Shown one piece after another: positions 21,101-32,774 of a stretch of 42,127 nucleotides of DNA. The notes beneath the pieces were generated by a model. It did not search any database. It was not told the DNA's origin and saw nothing but the letters and a program-made list of their open reading frames with translations. The stretch's first letter is position 1. Every line of letters begins with the position of its first letter. This DNA comes from Plantago elongata (lineage: Eukaryota > Streptophyta > Magnoliopsida > Lamiales > Plantaginaceae), in assembly GCA_036897095.1 (NCBI GenBank), contig JAYMSP010000755.1:1-42127 (forward strand). Reading direction: 5' to 3'. Position numbers and translations under genes: made by a program.

Positions 21101-24100
21101 GACATCCCCAATCTTCGATTAGTTCATATGAACATGATAACTTCATATTGGCTACTGGAGAATTAGAAACTACCTTATTATTGTGAGGGTGTATTCTTAC
21201 TCAAATGTTGATAAAAAGTAAAACATGCAGTTAATTCAGTGGAGGTTTCTGCATATAGATCATTCAAGCCATTTCTTCAGTCTTGGCTGATCTCTGTCTG
21301 CAAAGTGCAAATACCCTACTACCTTTCTTTTCACATAAATTTGTCTTGTGGCATATATTTTAACAATCAATTAACCGATGAATCTCTGACAACAGATTTG
21401 TTATGTGCTTTACCCCGGGGACGATTCAGTGGAGGGAAAGGTTCTCCGGTTGAAGCAACAATACACATTATGCTCTGCTTCTCTGCAAGATATAATTTCA
21501 CGGTTTGAGAGGAGATCAGGCAGCAGTATAAAATGGGAAGAGTTTCCTGAAAAAGTCGCCGTTCAGATGAACGATACCCACCCAACTCTATGTATCCCGG
21601 AGCTAATGAGAATTTTGATGGACTTGAAGGGCATGAGTTGGGAAGAAGCCTGGAACATAACACGGAGGTAGTTCCTTCTGTGGGAGTCTCTTTCATATCA
21701 TATTATATCATATTATATCATATTATATCATATTATATCATAAACTGCATATCGTTCGCGTGCAGTTTTAGTAATGCCAATGAATGTTTTCCAATGAACA
21801 TATATTGAAGCTGTTTATAATGTTTGTCAAAAGTGCTTTTTTTCTCCGAATGTTGCATCATATTTATTTCAAAACATATGCAGATCAATTATTACAGTTA
21901 CAAATAATCAGCTTGATACAAAAGAAAACTATGTCATTGCATCATTTCATGCTTGTTCTTTGATTAGTTTCCCCGAAAAACTAGATACGAATCTGTCCAA
22001 CTAAGTTTATTACGTACATATTCATGAATATCCTCTTTTATCCATCAAAGTTCAGTTGGTAAGTTCTGCATTGTTAACACAGTCCCCTCATAGATTCAGT
22101 GCCGAATAAGTGAAGAAAAAAGGCCAGTTTCGTATTTATGCATTCATTGCTAGCGATTTAGAATTCCAACTTTTTTAGAATCTACAATATCTGTAAATAA
22201 TTAAACTAACGTGATTAGATTTGTTACGCAGAACTGTGGCATACACAAACCACACTGTCTTACCTGAGGCTTTGGAGAAATGGAGTTATGACCTTATGCA
22301 GAGACTACTTCCAAGACATGTCGAGATCATAGAGATGATTGATGAACAGGTATTTTAATTTATCATCTGGGGTTTACAAACCAAATTTTCTCGATATTGT
22401 ATTTGATGACAACTTTTTCCTGTACATACTTCAGTTTGTTAAGGACATCGTATCAGAGTATGGCACATCAAATCTGGAAATTTTGGAGAAAAAGTTGGCT
22501 GCAATGAGAATCTTAGAAAATTTTGATCTTCCCTCTTCTGTTGCTGATTTGTTTGTGAAACCGGTAGAAAGCTCAATTGATCAAACTGGTGAGGAAACTG
22601 TATCTAATGAGGTCACGTCAAGTGATGCTGATGTGCTTGAAGCAAAAGATACTTTGGAAAGTAAGTTCGTAAAACAAGAAGTCGTGCCCTCGCCACCAAA
22701 AATGGTTCGGATGGCTAACCTTTGTGTTGTGGGTGGTCATACCGTCAATGGTGTTGCTGCAATTCACAGTGAAATTGTTAAAAATGACGTTTTCAATGAT
22801 TTTTACCAGGTGAGCCACTAAATAATGGGGTAACTAATGTTTGGTTCATCCACAGAAAGTGATAGGTTCGCATCCTAATATTTGCTGATCGTATGCAGTT
22901 GTGGCCCAAGAAGTTTCAGAACAAAACAAATGGAGTGACACCTCGAAGATGGATTCAATTCTGTAATCCTGATCTGAGTTCTGTTATTACCAAGTGGATA
23001 GGTAATGAAGAGTGGATCTTGAAAACTGAGAGATTGGCTGACTTACGAAAGGTAATCCATGCAACTGTCTTCATCCAACATTCAAGCTGATGGACAATTT
23101 ATACTTAACCACTGCGAACACACAATCTTAAACTCATCCAAAAATAGAAAGCCCTTATAACAGAACGGGCTCAGTCTCCTTGTTCTCCACTAAGTGTGTG
23201 TCCAAATTCAAATTTGATTTACGACTCCTCGGTCTTTAATATAAAATAAACTCATCTTAAACTTGGCCATCAATTGTCACCTTCTTTGCATTTTATCTCT
23301 CTGTCTGTTCCCTATGCCAAAACAACTCCGTCATTTCTTCTTCCCCTCCGCGCTTTCATTTTACCAGTGGGATACATACTGATAGAGTGAGGTGTTACCA
23401 TTCACAGTTTGCTGATAATGAGGACCTTCAAATCGAGTGGAGGGCTGCAAAAAGGAAAAACAAGGTTAAAGTTGCATCATTAATCAAAGAAAAGACTGGG
23501 TATTCCGTCAACCCTGATGCAATGTTTGACATCCAGGTTTTGTTCTCTCCTCTTTCCTGTACTTGAACTTTGAAATAAAATCCATAACCAGTGTTTTGCA
23601 TGTAATCTCGATTGTTTTTTGTAAAAGAAAAGAGATATATTTTTTATGTTTACAGAGTTTCCAAGATGTGAGGGTAATATTACTAAAGTTCACTTTTATT
23701 TCTTCAGGTAAAACGTATTCATGAATACAAGCGGCAACTATTAAACATCTTGGGTATTGTCTATCGCTATATGGAAATGAAAAAAATGACTGCAGAGGAA
23801 AGAAAAGCTAAGTATGTTCCCCGTGTTTGCATATTTGGTGGAAAAGCTTTTGCTACTTACGTGCAAGCCAAGAGAATAGTAAAGTTCATCACAGATGTTG
23901 GAGCTACCATAAATCATGATCCTGACATTGGTGATCTGTTAAAGGTACAAACTTTCAGTATATGATGAAGTCTGCTTGTGTTCGTGCTTGGTTATTATTT
24001 CTCATGATGAGATGTTGAGCTTTTATTTTATACTTCTTTGATTTGACTGATGTCCAGAGTGCGTCCTGCTCTTTTGACATTTTTTTTTAACTCTGATCAA

Positions 24101-25779
24101 TTTTAACTCTTGTTCTAGGTTATATTTGTTCCAGATTATAATGTCAGTGTTGCTGAGTTGTTAATTCCTTCGAGCGAGCTTTCCCAGCATATCAGGTATT
24201 TAGTTTATCTTTCAACCAATAGTTTGTCATCGTTTACAATAACATCGCAATGCATGTGAAATGTGATAATTCATTTACATATGCATTTAGTTTCTTTCTA
24301 ATCGTGGCTGTTACCAGATCCACCAAGTTCTATATTTCCCCATCACTTGATGATTACAAGCTTCAATCTCGAATCAATAGAGGCAGATAATTTAGCGTCA
24401 CTGAACATTTACCAGTTGTCTGAGCTAGCAGTAAATAAGATAGGTGCAACTTCTGTGGAACATGGAGTCTTCCCACCTCGTGAAATACCATTATCTCTAG
24501 TTGATTGTGGTTAGATCACTTTCTGTTTAGCCATTTAAAATAAACCATGCATTCTGCAAAGAATGGAAAATATACAGTACTCGTTTTAAACTATTTCTTA
24601 AAGAACATGAACCATATATGAATCCCACCATTTTGTTGCTACCACAACCTTTTTGCAGTACTGCTGGGATGGAAGCAAGTGGAACCAGCAACATGAAGTT
24701 TGCAATGAATGGATGCATCTTGATTGGGACCTTAGATGGTGCCAATGTGGAAATTAGGGAAGAAGTTGGCGAGGAGAACTTTTTCCTTTTTGGTGCTGAA
24801 GCTCATGAAATTGCATCACTTCGGAAAGAAAGAGCGGAGGGCAAGGTACGATGCAACTTCTTTCTTTCATAAGATTGAGATCATTAAACTTGCAGGCTGC
24901 AGCTATGCTGTACTTAATCTTTTTCGCTATCTTCTATAGAAGGGTACAATGTAGGTTGTATATTCCTTATCTGAATGAATCTTAACTGTATGCTAGGAAC
25001 CTAAAACTTAATTGCATATGCAATTAGATATATGATAGAAAAAGACTCATTTAGGCAAAGGCCAAAGGGAATTGGACTCCTCTCGTCTTTAGATCATGTG
25101 TATTTTTGTATTTCCATGTATTCCATAGTATTATGCAGATCAGCATTTGCTGAGTCAAAATATCCTTCCCTGTAATCTCGAAAGCTCTCCCTTTGTTCCA
25201 ACTGTGTCTGTATACTAATCTTGGCACATGGGCATTTGCAGTTCATACCAGATAAACGGTTTGAAGAAGTAAAAAAGTATGTTAAAAGTGGTGCCTTTGG
25301 ACCCCATAACTACGATGAGCTGATAGGATCTCTGGAAGGGAATGAAGGATTCGGACGAGCAGATTACTTCCTTGTGGGAAAGGACTTCCCTAGCTACATC
25401 GAATGCCAACAGGAAGTTGATGAAGCTTATAAAGATCAAAGAGTAAGTTGTATAACCCTGTTCTCCATTATTCTGGAGATTTTTCCGTTAATATTTCCTT
25501 TAAATTTCTAAGTTACCTCTCTCTGGATATTGCAACATAAAATGAATTAAATCCCTCTTTCCTCTTGCGATGATTTTCTCATAACCAAGTCTAGCAAAAT
25601 TCTTCTTATGTTCTGATTTTCATGACTTATGTAGTGCTTAATATGTGCATTTATATTGGCAGAAATGGACGAAAATGTCCATAATGAATACAGCAGGTTC
25701 CTACAAGTTCAGCAGCGACAGGACTATTCACGAATATGCTAAGGACATATGGGATATTAAACCTCTCGAGTTAAATTAA
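18173..25779 (+). CDS. PHS1: Plastidial alpha-1,4-glucan (starch) phosphorylase
   Basis: Fifteen exons: 18173-18362, 18763-19001, 19139-19240, 19990-20166, 20359-20634, 21396-21667, 22232-22349, 22435-22809, 22899-23051, 23408-23536, 23708-23944, 24119-24195, 24659-24845, 25242-25442, 25663-25779. All introns are GT-AG and phases agree, giving 949 residues, close to the roughly 960 of known plastid enzymes. The first 50-60 residues, rich in Ser, Arg and Val, look like a chloroplast transit peptide. The GT35 core shows [15 protein letters not shown] (near 185), [14 protein letters not shown] in exon 6 and the signature [10 protein letters not shown], whose Lys795 binds pyridoxal phosphate. Exon 8 holds an acidic insert (residues about 500-543) at the site of the L78 peptide that marks the plastid L form. 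The enzyme reversibly releases glucose-1-phosphate from alpha-glucan chains in starch metabolism. The short insert is the only unusual point. Confidence 0.97.
20700..20958. mobile_element. Stowaway-like MITE in PHS1 intron 5
   Basis: About 259 bp bounded by TA at both ends. The right end, GATGGAGGGAGTA, is a good Stowaway terminus; the left end, TACTTCGTTCGTCCTG, is its diverged inverted copy. The interior is T-rich with no coding capacity. It lies inside the intron 20635-21395. Confidence 0.6.
21694..21742. repeat. 10-bp tandem repeat in PHS1 intron 6
   Basis: Four perfect copies of TATTATATCA with partial flanking copies, directly after the exon 6 donor region. It is simple-sequence DNA likely to vary in copy number. 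Confidence 0.9.
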
Positions 25780-26566
25780 ACATCCAAAAGCAGCAACCGG
25801 ATTCGAAGAAGTACGCATCAATCCCTCATGGACAATTTTATGTAGAATATTAGCTTCTGCAAATTTTCCATGTCCATATTTGAAAGCCCCAAGGTTTCAA
25901 CTAAAACTATATTTCAATCCATTGATGGATAGTGAATGTCCATCTCTGAAGCCCTTCTTCAAATGTAATAAGAGGTAGATTGAAGTTATGTCTTATGTCC
26001 ATATCTAACTCCCACTTCATGCGCTAGCCTTGCAGAAGTAGAATCAAACTCCAAAATCTGGTGGTAAATCGGATTTGGAGTTTGAATTATATATATGGTC
26101 TGTGTCCCAAATATGTGTCATGTGCTACATTTTGAAACATTTGGTGACTTTTTGTGTTGGCACAACCAGGCCACGACTGATGATCATTGAACTTGGCCAC
26201 AATCTCCAAACTATGATCGAGCAGAACTCAGAAATCCAGCAGAGTAAACTCTAAAAATTCGGCAACTGTTCACACTCAAGAAAAGCATCATACCTATAAA
26301 AAGAATCACCTGAAGCATAATCAGCAAGTAATCATCTTGAATATCATAGTAAGAGGCCATTTGAATACATACTAATTGTCAAGATCCAATACAAATGCCG
26401 AAATAGGACCCGACTTACAAGACCAAATGTGGTTCATGCTAAGCCTAAATTATCTATCATCAAACGCTAGCATGAACTTTTAATTTATCATGGTGAGAGG
26501 GTCAAAACCTAAACAAAGTCTCAAGACAAATGTACAATTCACTTCAAATCTCGTCTAACAGATGTT
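25780..26566. other. Convergent 3' flanks of PHS1 and the zinc-finger gene
   Basis: This interval lies between the two stop codons of oppositely oriented genes and probably contains both 3' UTRs. I see no open frame or repeat in it. Confidence 0.55.
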
Positions 26567-28102
26567 TCAAACAGCAGAAGCACTTCCCACCAAAAGTGCA
26601 TGTTTCTTGACATTCGCAGCATGTTTGTGTCCAGCAATGTGATAACCGTACACTGTCTCACTATTGCACACCACATTACAATACATGCATGTGCGAATGG
26701 ATTCAGCTGCAGCCCCCTCTCCCAAAACCTTTAAAAATTTGGTCTCTACATCGACAGAAGCAGCTGACTTCCTTCTCTTAGCTTTTTTAGCATTAGAGGA
26801 CATGGCCCCATCCGGTTTCTCTAGTGGCCTGATGATGATTGGGTTAGCTGAAGTCGGTGCAGTCAAAGGTGCAATTGCAGGAGCTGCAGGTACAATGGCA
26901 GGGGCAACTGCCTGTCTTCTCTTAGCTCTTTTAGCATTAGAGTACATGACCCCATCCAGTTTCTCTAGTGGCCCAATGATTGGGTTAGCTGAAGTCGGTG
27001 CAAGAAAATGTGCGATTACAGGGGCTGGAGCTGCAGTTATAACTGAAGCTGATTCAGGCAAAGGTATACTTGGAGGAGCTGCAGGTACAATGGCAAGGGA
27101 AGAAGGTACACTGGCAGGGGCTGCTGGGGTTACAATCGGCGGACCTCTTAATTTCTCAAGATTCCTTTTGTGCTTCTTCCCCAGTTTGTGGTTATCAAGA
27201 ACATCCTTGCTGTTGCAATCAATCTTGCAAACTTCACACCACAGAGATTGCACAATCTTTGTCTTCTTAGGCGCATTCTTCACATTGTTATTTTTTGGCA
27301 ATTGAGTTGCACCACTGGGCAATGTAACACCCTGTGAACATAGAAGATTCTAATTTGTTCATTCAAATGGAAGATTATAGAAAAACAAGAAATAGCATTC
27401 CATACGATCAAGAACCCAATGAGATCTGGCTGAGAAATGGCTTGCACGATGCATCCAAATGATAAATGTTACAAATGAACAAAACACAAGTACCACTATT
27501 CAGAACAACTAACGAAACCGATGTAGATTTAACTAATGCAAGAAGCAAGAGAGCAAATCTGATCCTAAATACATCAAATTTCCCATTTGTCCAAACTGAA
27601 TCATATACATAGATGAAAACTTAACCCTAACAAGAAATAGCATTCCGTGCACCTTAAAAAAATCATATTCTATTCCAAGCCAAAACCATAAAAATCCATT
27701 TCTCCTTAATCCAAACTCACAAGCAAACTAAAAATTAATAACACAAAAAGTTCACATTTTTCAATAAACCCACAAACAATTCACCAAATACTGAACCCAA
27801 AAAAAAGAAAAAACTCTTACAGCAGAATAAGGTGCTGCTACCGGTGCATAAGCAGCTCCCCAGCTCAAACTGGGATCCGGATTCGGCACGTACGACACCG
27901 TCACGGTCACCGGCAGTGGATGCTCATTACCCGGAGGAGGAGGATATGCATTCTGTTGACCAATAACAGGAGGGTAGAAATAATGAGGTTGAGGTGGATT
28001 GAAGCTAGGATCTTGATTTTGGTGATGATAAATTGGCAAGGGATTTGTCTGATAAGGGGCATGGTTAGGGTTTTGTTGCATAGCTAAATGGTTGTTCTTC
28101 AT
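26567..28102 (-). CDS. Protein with two U1/matrin-type zinc fingers
   Basis: Two coding exons on the minus strand, 28102-27821 and 27331-26567, joined by a GT-AG intron in phase 0, give 348 residues. The start is the ATG at 28102 (MKNNHLAMQQNPNH). Residues 1-94 are a low-complexity Pro/Gln/Asn/Tyr-rich segment. Exon 2 carries two fingers of C-x2-C-x12-H-x5-H type: Cys126, Cys129, His142, His148 (CEVCKIDCNSKDVLDNHKLG) and Cys309, Cys312, His325, His331 (CMYCNVVCNSETVYGYHIAG). This spacing is that of U1-C/matrin-type fingers, which usually bind double-stranded RNA or join RNA-processing complexes. Between them is an Ala/Pro-rich region with an internal duplication, each copy ending in a basic K-x-AKRR motif that could be a nuclear localisation signal. 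A nuclear RNA-binding role is inferred; no specific orthologue is recognised. Confidence 0.88.
26772..27002 (-). repeat. Intragenic duplication, about 90 bp, in the zinc-finger gene
   Basis: Positions 26772-26861 and 26916-27002 are diverged copies of the same sequence, in frame. They encode APTSANPI-(I)-(I)-x-PLEK-x-DG-x-M-x-SNAK-x-AKRR twice. The spacer is Ala/Pro repeats. Confidence 0.85.
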
Positions 28103-28830
28103 CACTAGACACTGGGTTTCTGAAAATTATAACATTTAAATGGAAATCATAACTCTGATTAGAAGGTAGAAATAAGGAAAGAGAATGTAGTTTTAATTGT
28201 TCTATTTTCCTCCTCTGTTCTTTGGTTTATACATATTTACTCCCCAACACTCAAGTCATTTTAGAAAATAAATTATCGAATATGTTCGTATTTTTTAAAT
28301 TATGTCGTTTAATTTGATCCTTATATATTAAAATGAATGATAAGATAATTGATAGTGATTAAGAAGCCAACATCTCATTCTTTTGTTAAGTGTGTCACGT
28401 GACTACTCGATCAATAACTCATAATTTATGTAATAAGGTATAGTTAATTAAGGTATTATCTTTCATTTGTATTTTTTTAATTTTTATTTTATAAATATTT
28501 AAATTAGAAAAATATAATATTAATAAAAAAATTAAATTTAACTTTTAAAATATTTTTAAAATTAAAATAATATATTTTAAGAATTATTAATTTTTTACTA
28601 TAATATTTTAAAATTTAACACAATGGATATGTTAATTTTTTTATTTATTATTTATTGTAGTCAGGCATGACGAAATTCTACCTGACTGTAGAAAAGTCCA
28701 ACTATATATTAAGGGTACACACTCTTTCCTCTCTCACCATAAATATTGTACAATACTGAATGATTTAATTTGCCTTTAGTTATAAATATGCTGTGAGAGA
28801 GTGCTTAGGTAAATTATGCATTAAATAATT
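28103..28830. other. AT-rich spacer, no gene seen
   Basis: Upstream side of the zinc-finger gene. The first 100-150 bp presumably hold its leader and promoter. The rest is extremely AT-rich, with a small inverted repeat near 28656-28690 (gtagtcagg paired with cctgactgtag). Confidence 0.55.
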
Positions 28831-29050
28831 TTTATTTTTTTTAGAATATCACTATTATAATTCTGTTATTACAATAAATCGATCATCTTACATCAAATCT
28901 CCTCAAAGTATTCACAAATCAATCAATACATAATCTCTTCACTCTATTACAAATCTAGCATACACTAGAACACAAACCCGATTGGACTGAACCCATAAAC
29001 TTTTGAATCATGATACCTCAACCTAACTAAATGAGCTAGGCCTCATTGGT
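28831..29050 (-). mobile_element. Putative tRNA-derived SINE
   Basis: Read on the minus strand, the element starts near 29050 and shows an RNA polymerase III A-box-like motif, TAGCTCATTTAGTTAGG (29038-29022), then after 28 nt a B-box-like motif, GGTTCAGTCC (28993-28984). About 150 bp of unrelated body follow, ending in an A-rich tail (28831-28842). AATAATT flanks both sides (28824-28830 and 29051-29057) as a possible short target-site duplication. The order and spacing fit a plant SINE. The B box lacks one conserved base, so promoter activity is doubtful. The family is not identified. Confidence 0.5.
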
Positions 29051-29057
29051 AATAATT

Positions 29058-30024
29058 ATTTCCTTATAAGATGTGCCTTTAAATATGCGCTTATATTAAT
29101 ATATTAATGAAGGGTTTGGGGGTAACCAAGTAACTTAAGTAATTCTTTAATATATCATTTATCATAAATAGAGCTCTAAGTACCTCTTACTTTTATATAA
29201 TATAATATTTAAGGGAAGTATAATTATTATGCTTCTTAATAACTCTTTAATAAAAAATAAAAACTTAGTGCAAAGGGTATTTCCTTCTAAAGTCTATTAC
29301 GTCTAATAGATATTGTAATAAGTGCGATTATACATAGAGTACTCCCCCTTTTTCATGAAGAACCTAAGAGGTTTATAGCGGTTTGGTGGAGTTAATAATT
29401 TATAATTATTTAATTCAATTTTTATAGAATCCTCGATTTATATATACTTAGTAACTATTTACACATTATATCTCATTCGGTTGTTAATGGACTCCGGCCT
29501 CACATGTAAATAAATAGTGCTTGAAATTCCTAATTTGATATTTTGGTGGTTACATAAAGCGTTTGGTCTAGAATTCAATTTCAGTTAAAAATTCAACTGA
29601 AATCGAATTGTCTCAATTACCGTTATAATCCAAATATTTCAGCCCACATTTATTGTTCAAAATGGAGTTCTTATTTACAACCATTTACTTCAACTTTACC
29701 GTGAGCATTACCCGACACCTCAATACACACACGTAGGTTACTAAATGCCGCGTCCGGATGACATAGAGTATGGTGCTTGTGTTGCAAGAAACGGAAGTTC
29801 ATAAGATAAAACTGGAGCAAAAATGAATACTACACTACACTGATAACACTGCAGAACAAGATCCACAGGACCAGCAGTACACTATGGATTCCCACAATAT
29901 TGACACAAACTGAGTCTGTAGCAAGTTGACAAAGAAGATGATTTTACAACTTCAAGCATATCTAATATCTTGTCCAACAAAAATACAAACATGGACTAGT
30001 CATTTATAGATCTAGTAATAGTGC
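29058..30024. other. AT-rich spacer and 3' flank of the ZAT-like gene
   Basis: No gene is seen. A strong 16-bp inverted repeat with an 8-nt loop lies at 29571-29610. The last few hundred bases probably include the 3' UTR of the zinc-finger gene that ends at 30025. Confidence 0.5.
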
Positions 30025-31419
30025 TTATGCCTTCAACAGACTCACCGGAAAGTTAACATTGAAAAGACTTCCAGCTTCTTGATAATTCACAATCTTAGCT
30101 TCTTCTGTTCTGGTATCAGTAGCAAATCCAGCGAAATGAGCTCTCTTGTGACCACCCAATGCTTGTCCAGACGAGAATACCTTGGAGCATGTCGGACACT
30201 TATATTCCTTTTTTTTCATCAAGTCCAAACATACAGTTCCAGTCTCTTTGACAGGTTCATTATCACTCAACAGACTAGCATTCATATTCGACGAAGACCT
30301 GAACTTTTTGGGCATTCTACGCTTGTATGTGAGAATCGTCCCAGCATCCCGAGAGGTATCTTCAACATGACCTACATCATTCTCAGCACTTGGTGATTTC
30401 ATGCAAGACTTGGACTTCAAGGGCTGCGAAAGAGTTTCATCCATATAAACATCCTTATCCACTCCAGTAAACTTCACAGAATCATGAAATTTCGAACCAG
30501 GATCTAGCTCATCACTTGAAACTTCAACATTACACATCTGTTGATCAGAAACTTCAAAACCAACCTTCATTTTCATTTCAGCAGCAAACTTAGAACCAAG
30601 ATCATCAGAACCATCCACATTGTTCCTAATCTCCGGTTCAGGATCACGAAAACCAACGATCCTACTAGACGTTGCCTCTGAATCATCAACAAGAATCTCA
30701 TCAATCTTACAGTATGATCCACCCCCAAAATAATCAGAATTATCATCAGAATACTCTGTCTTCGAGTCCAACCTAACATCATCCCTCAGACATCTCGAAA
30801 GCAGCAGCAAACTCTCAGCTGCCACCTCCACATCACCGATCCCCGAACCAATAGAAACAGACTCATTCAAACTCGAAAAAGACGAACAATGTAGCGCATT
30901 CTTGTAAAAAACCTTGGACCTTTTTCGACGAACATGACATAAACTATCCAAGTCCAACAGCCTGTCACTACAATCATCCTCAGGGTCACAACTATTCGAT
31001 TTCGTAGCGTGGGTTTTCATGTGACCAGACAAAGCCCTCACGGATCCAAACTCCTTAACACACTTCTTGCACTCATACACCACCTTACTACTACTCTTAA
31101 CAGAATGCCATCTCATGTGACCAAAAAGTGCCCTCTCCGTATCAAACACCTTACCACATTCTCGACACGAAACTCCACTTTCAAAATCCAAGAATCTACA
31201 AGTTTTCTTGGGATTATTTCTCAATCCATAGTAGTTGCAGTTGTGATCACTATCTACAGAGTCAGAATTGGTATTACCAGTATTGCTCTTTTCTTGACTG
31301 TTTGATCGATGATAGGCGAATTCCTCATCAAGATTCCTTTTTTCTTGTTTTCTTGAAGACGAATTGATCAGAGGAACTGCCATTGCCTTTCCTCTCTGCT
31401 CTTCACGAGCAACTGCCAT
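30025..31419 (-). CDS. C2H2 zinc-finger transcription factor, ZAT4/ZAT9-like
   Basis: An uninterrupted coding region of 464 residues. The start chosen is the ATG at 31419 (MAVAREEQRGKAMAVP). The open frame extends upstream only through a TTG. Three plant C2H2 fingers are visible: Cys85/Cys88/His101/His105 (TERALFGHMRWH), Cys117/Cys120/His133/His137 (SVRALSGHMKTH) and Cys408/Cys411/His424/His428 (SGQALGGHKRAH). Only the third has the exact plant QALGGH motif; the first two are variants, as in three-finger ZAT proteins. Between fingers 2 and 3 is a long Ser/Asp-rich region with no fold I recognise. The protein probably binds DNA in the nucleus; targets are unknown. I see no clear EAR repression motif: CLDLMK before finger 3 is only suggestive. 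The leader contains a 129-bp intron, and a TATA box lies upstream. Confidence 0.92.
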   Translation of the reverse strand: MAVAREEQRGKAMAVPLINSSSRKQEKRNLDEEFAYHRSNSQEKSNTGNTNSDSVDSDHNCNYYGLRNNPKKTCRFLDFESGVSCRECGKVFDTERALFGHMRWHSVKSSSKVVYECKKCVKEFGSVRALSGHMKTHATKSNSCDPEDDCSDRLLDLDSLCHVRRKRSKVFYKNALHCSSFSSLNESVSIGSGIGDVEVAAESLLLLSRCLRDDVRLDSKTEYSDDNSDYFGGGSYCKIDEILVDDSEATSSRIVGFRDPEPEIRNNVDGSDDLGSKFAAEMKMKVGFEVSDQQMCNVEVSSDELDPGSKFHDSVKFTGVDKDVYMDETLSQPLKSKSCMKSPSAENDVGHVEDTSRDAGTILTYKRRMPKKFRSSSNMNASLLSDNEPVKETGTVCLDLMKKKEYKCPTCSKVFSSGQALGGHKRAHFAGFATDTRTEEAKIVNYQEAGSLFNVNFPVSLLKA

Positions 31420-31775
31420 TGCGAGCAAACAAGCTTCAAGTATCAATTAGATGAAACTGCAAAGAAAAAGAAGAATTAAAACGAGAAATTGCAAGAAACA
31501 GCAATGTAGTATTGATCAAGACTTGTTAACCAAGCATTACATTGAAGGGGAAAAGTTGAGAATTGAAGTGAGTCGAGTGAATTACCTGAAATCCCAGATG
31601 AGAAGAAGTTGAGCTTCCTTCAAAAGGTGAGAACTTGGAGTGAGGTGAGCTAACAAGAACCCTAATGAGGTTGTTTTGTGTAGTTCAGAGTATCTTCTTT
31701 CACTGACCTGTTGTATCAGTGAAGTGAAGAGAAGAGTAGTTTGATAAAGGCTTGTTCGGTGTTTATATAATGAAG
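31420..31775 (-). promoter_or_regulatory. TATA box and spliced 5' UTR of the ZAT-like gene
   Basis: On the minus strand a TATATAAA box lies at about 31763-31770, with a pyrimidine-rich leader starting some 30 bp downstream. A leader intron of 129 bp is bounded by CAG|GTAATT (exon ends at 31586) and TTTGCAG (next exon begins at 31456). No upstream ATG is seen in the leader exons. Confidence 0.65.
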
Positions 31776-32480
31776 GAGTCCATGAGAATAGAAAATGCTT
31801 AATTAATTACGATCTTCTGAGGTGAGCCCCATTAAAAATCTCCACCTAGTACTTCTTTTATTTTACCTTACTAATATTAACCCGATTGCTTGACATATAA
31901 GATAACGATAATATTCATCAGTTAAAATGTTTGACATATAAATTAACGATAATATTCATCAGTTAAAATATTTGGAGAGTTTTGAATTGTCAATTTTAAA
32001 TTTCAGGAGCAGGGCCAGAATTATAAGTTGGGGGCTCGGATTATATACTTTGTGGGAGTATTTTCGAGACCAGATATAAAAAGAGTTGATCATTTTACAT
32101 CCTCATTGTCATAGTGTCAAGTAACTTTTGATGAGCTAAAGTTTTGCGCTCCGGTTCTACTTCTTATTCTCTTTTGAGGTTTGACACTAATAGTTACTAT
32201 CAGCATCCCTCTATAACTCAATAGAGTAGGCTCTTTTATACCCAACCCAAATACTACCAGAAAATTGAACAAACACTTGCTCATATTCCAATTTTCAAGG
32301 TTCCAGTTTCATCAAGACATTCCATCATTTGTCTAGCATTTGGGATGGATATCCTTGCTTTCATGTCCCTCCTCATTCCCACAGTAAAATATGAAACTGA
32401 TAACTCAATAAGAACATGTTTCTTCTATTCAAAAGCCAGACAGAACAAAAGCTTATTTCTATCAAGTAGAAGCTACCACA
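31776..32480. other. Intergenic spacer, no gene seen
   Basis: AT-rich sequence between the ZAT-like promoter and the UGDH 3' end. A short imperfect direct repeat (gacatataa-taacgataatattcatcagttaaaat-type) occurs at about 31893-31969, two copies adjacent. I see nothing else. Confidence 0.5.
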
Positions 32481-32774
32481 AATTTTAACCAAAAAGAACA
32501 AATATTGTGCCTCAAGAAAAGTAGAAAACCAGTGCTAACACAAAATGTAATGTTATCAATACAATGTAACTGGAAACATTATAAAGATTCTAACTTTTAG
32601 CCCACTTAGCAACACAGACAACCACTGACTATAAGGGGCACATGACAAAAATCAGAAACTGATTATCCCAATTCTTTAATGAAACAAAAAATATATCGTA
32701 AGCGAAAAGAATGTAATTTGCCAGCCTCACACTGAGAGACTTGCACCTGACAAGGGCGAACGGATACACTGCAC

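Noticed and set aside
26664..27305. 213-residue plus-strand open frame antisense to the zinc-finger exon
   Set aside because: It is the shadow of the real minus-strand coding exon, which has recognisable fingers and splice sites. The antisense product is low-complexity Ala/Gly/Ser generated by the duplicated Ala/Pro codons.
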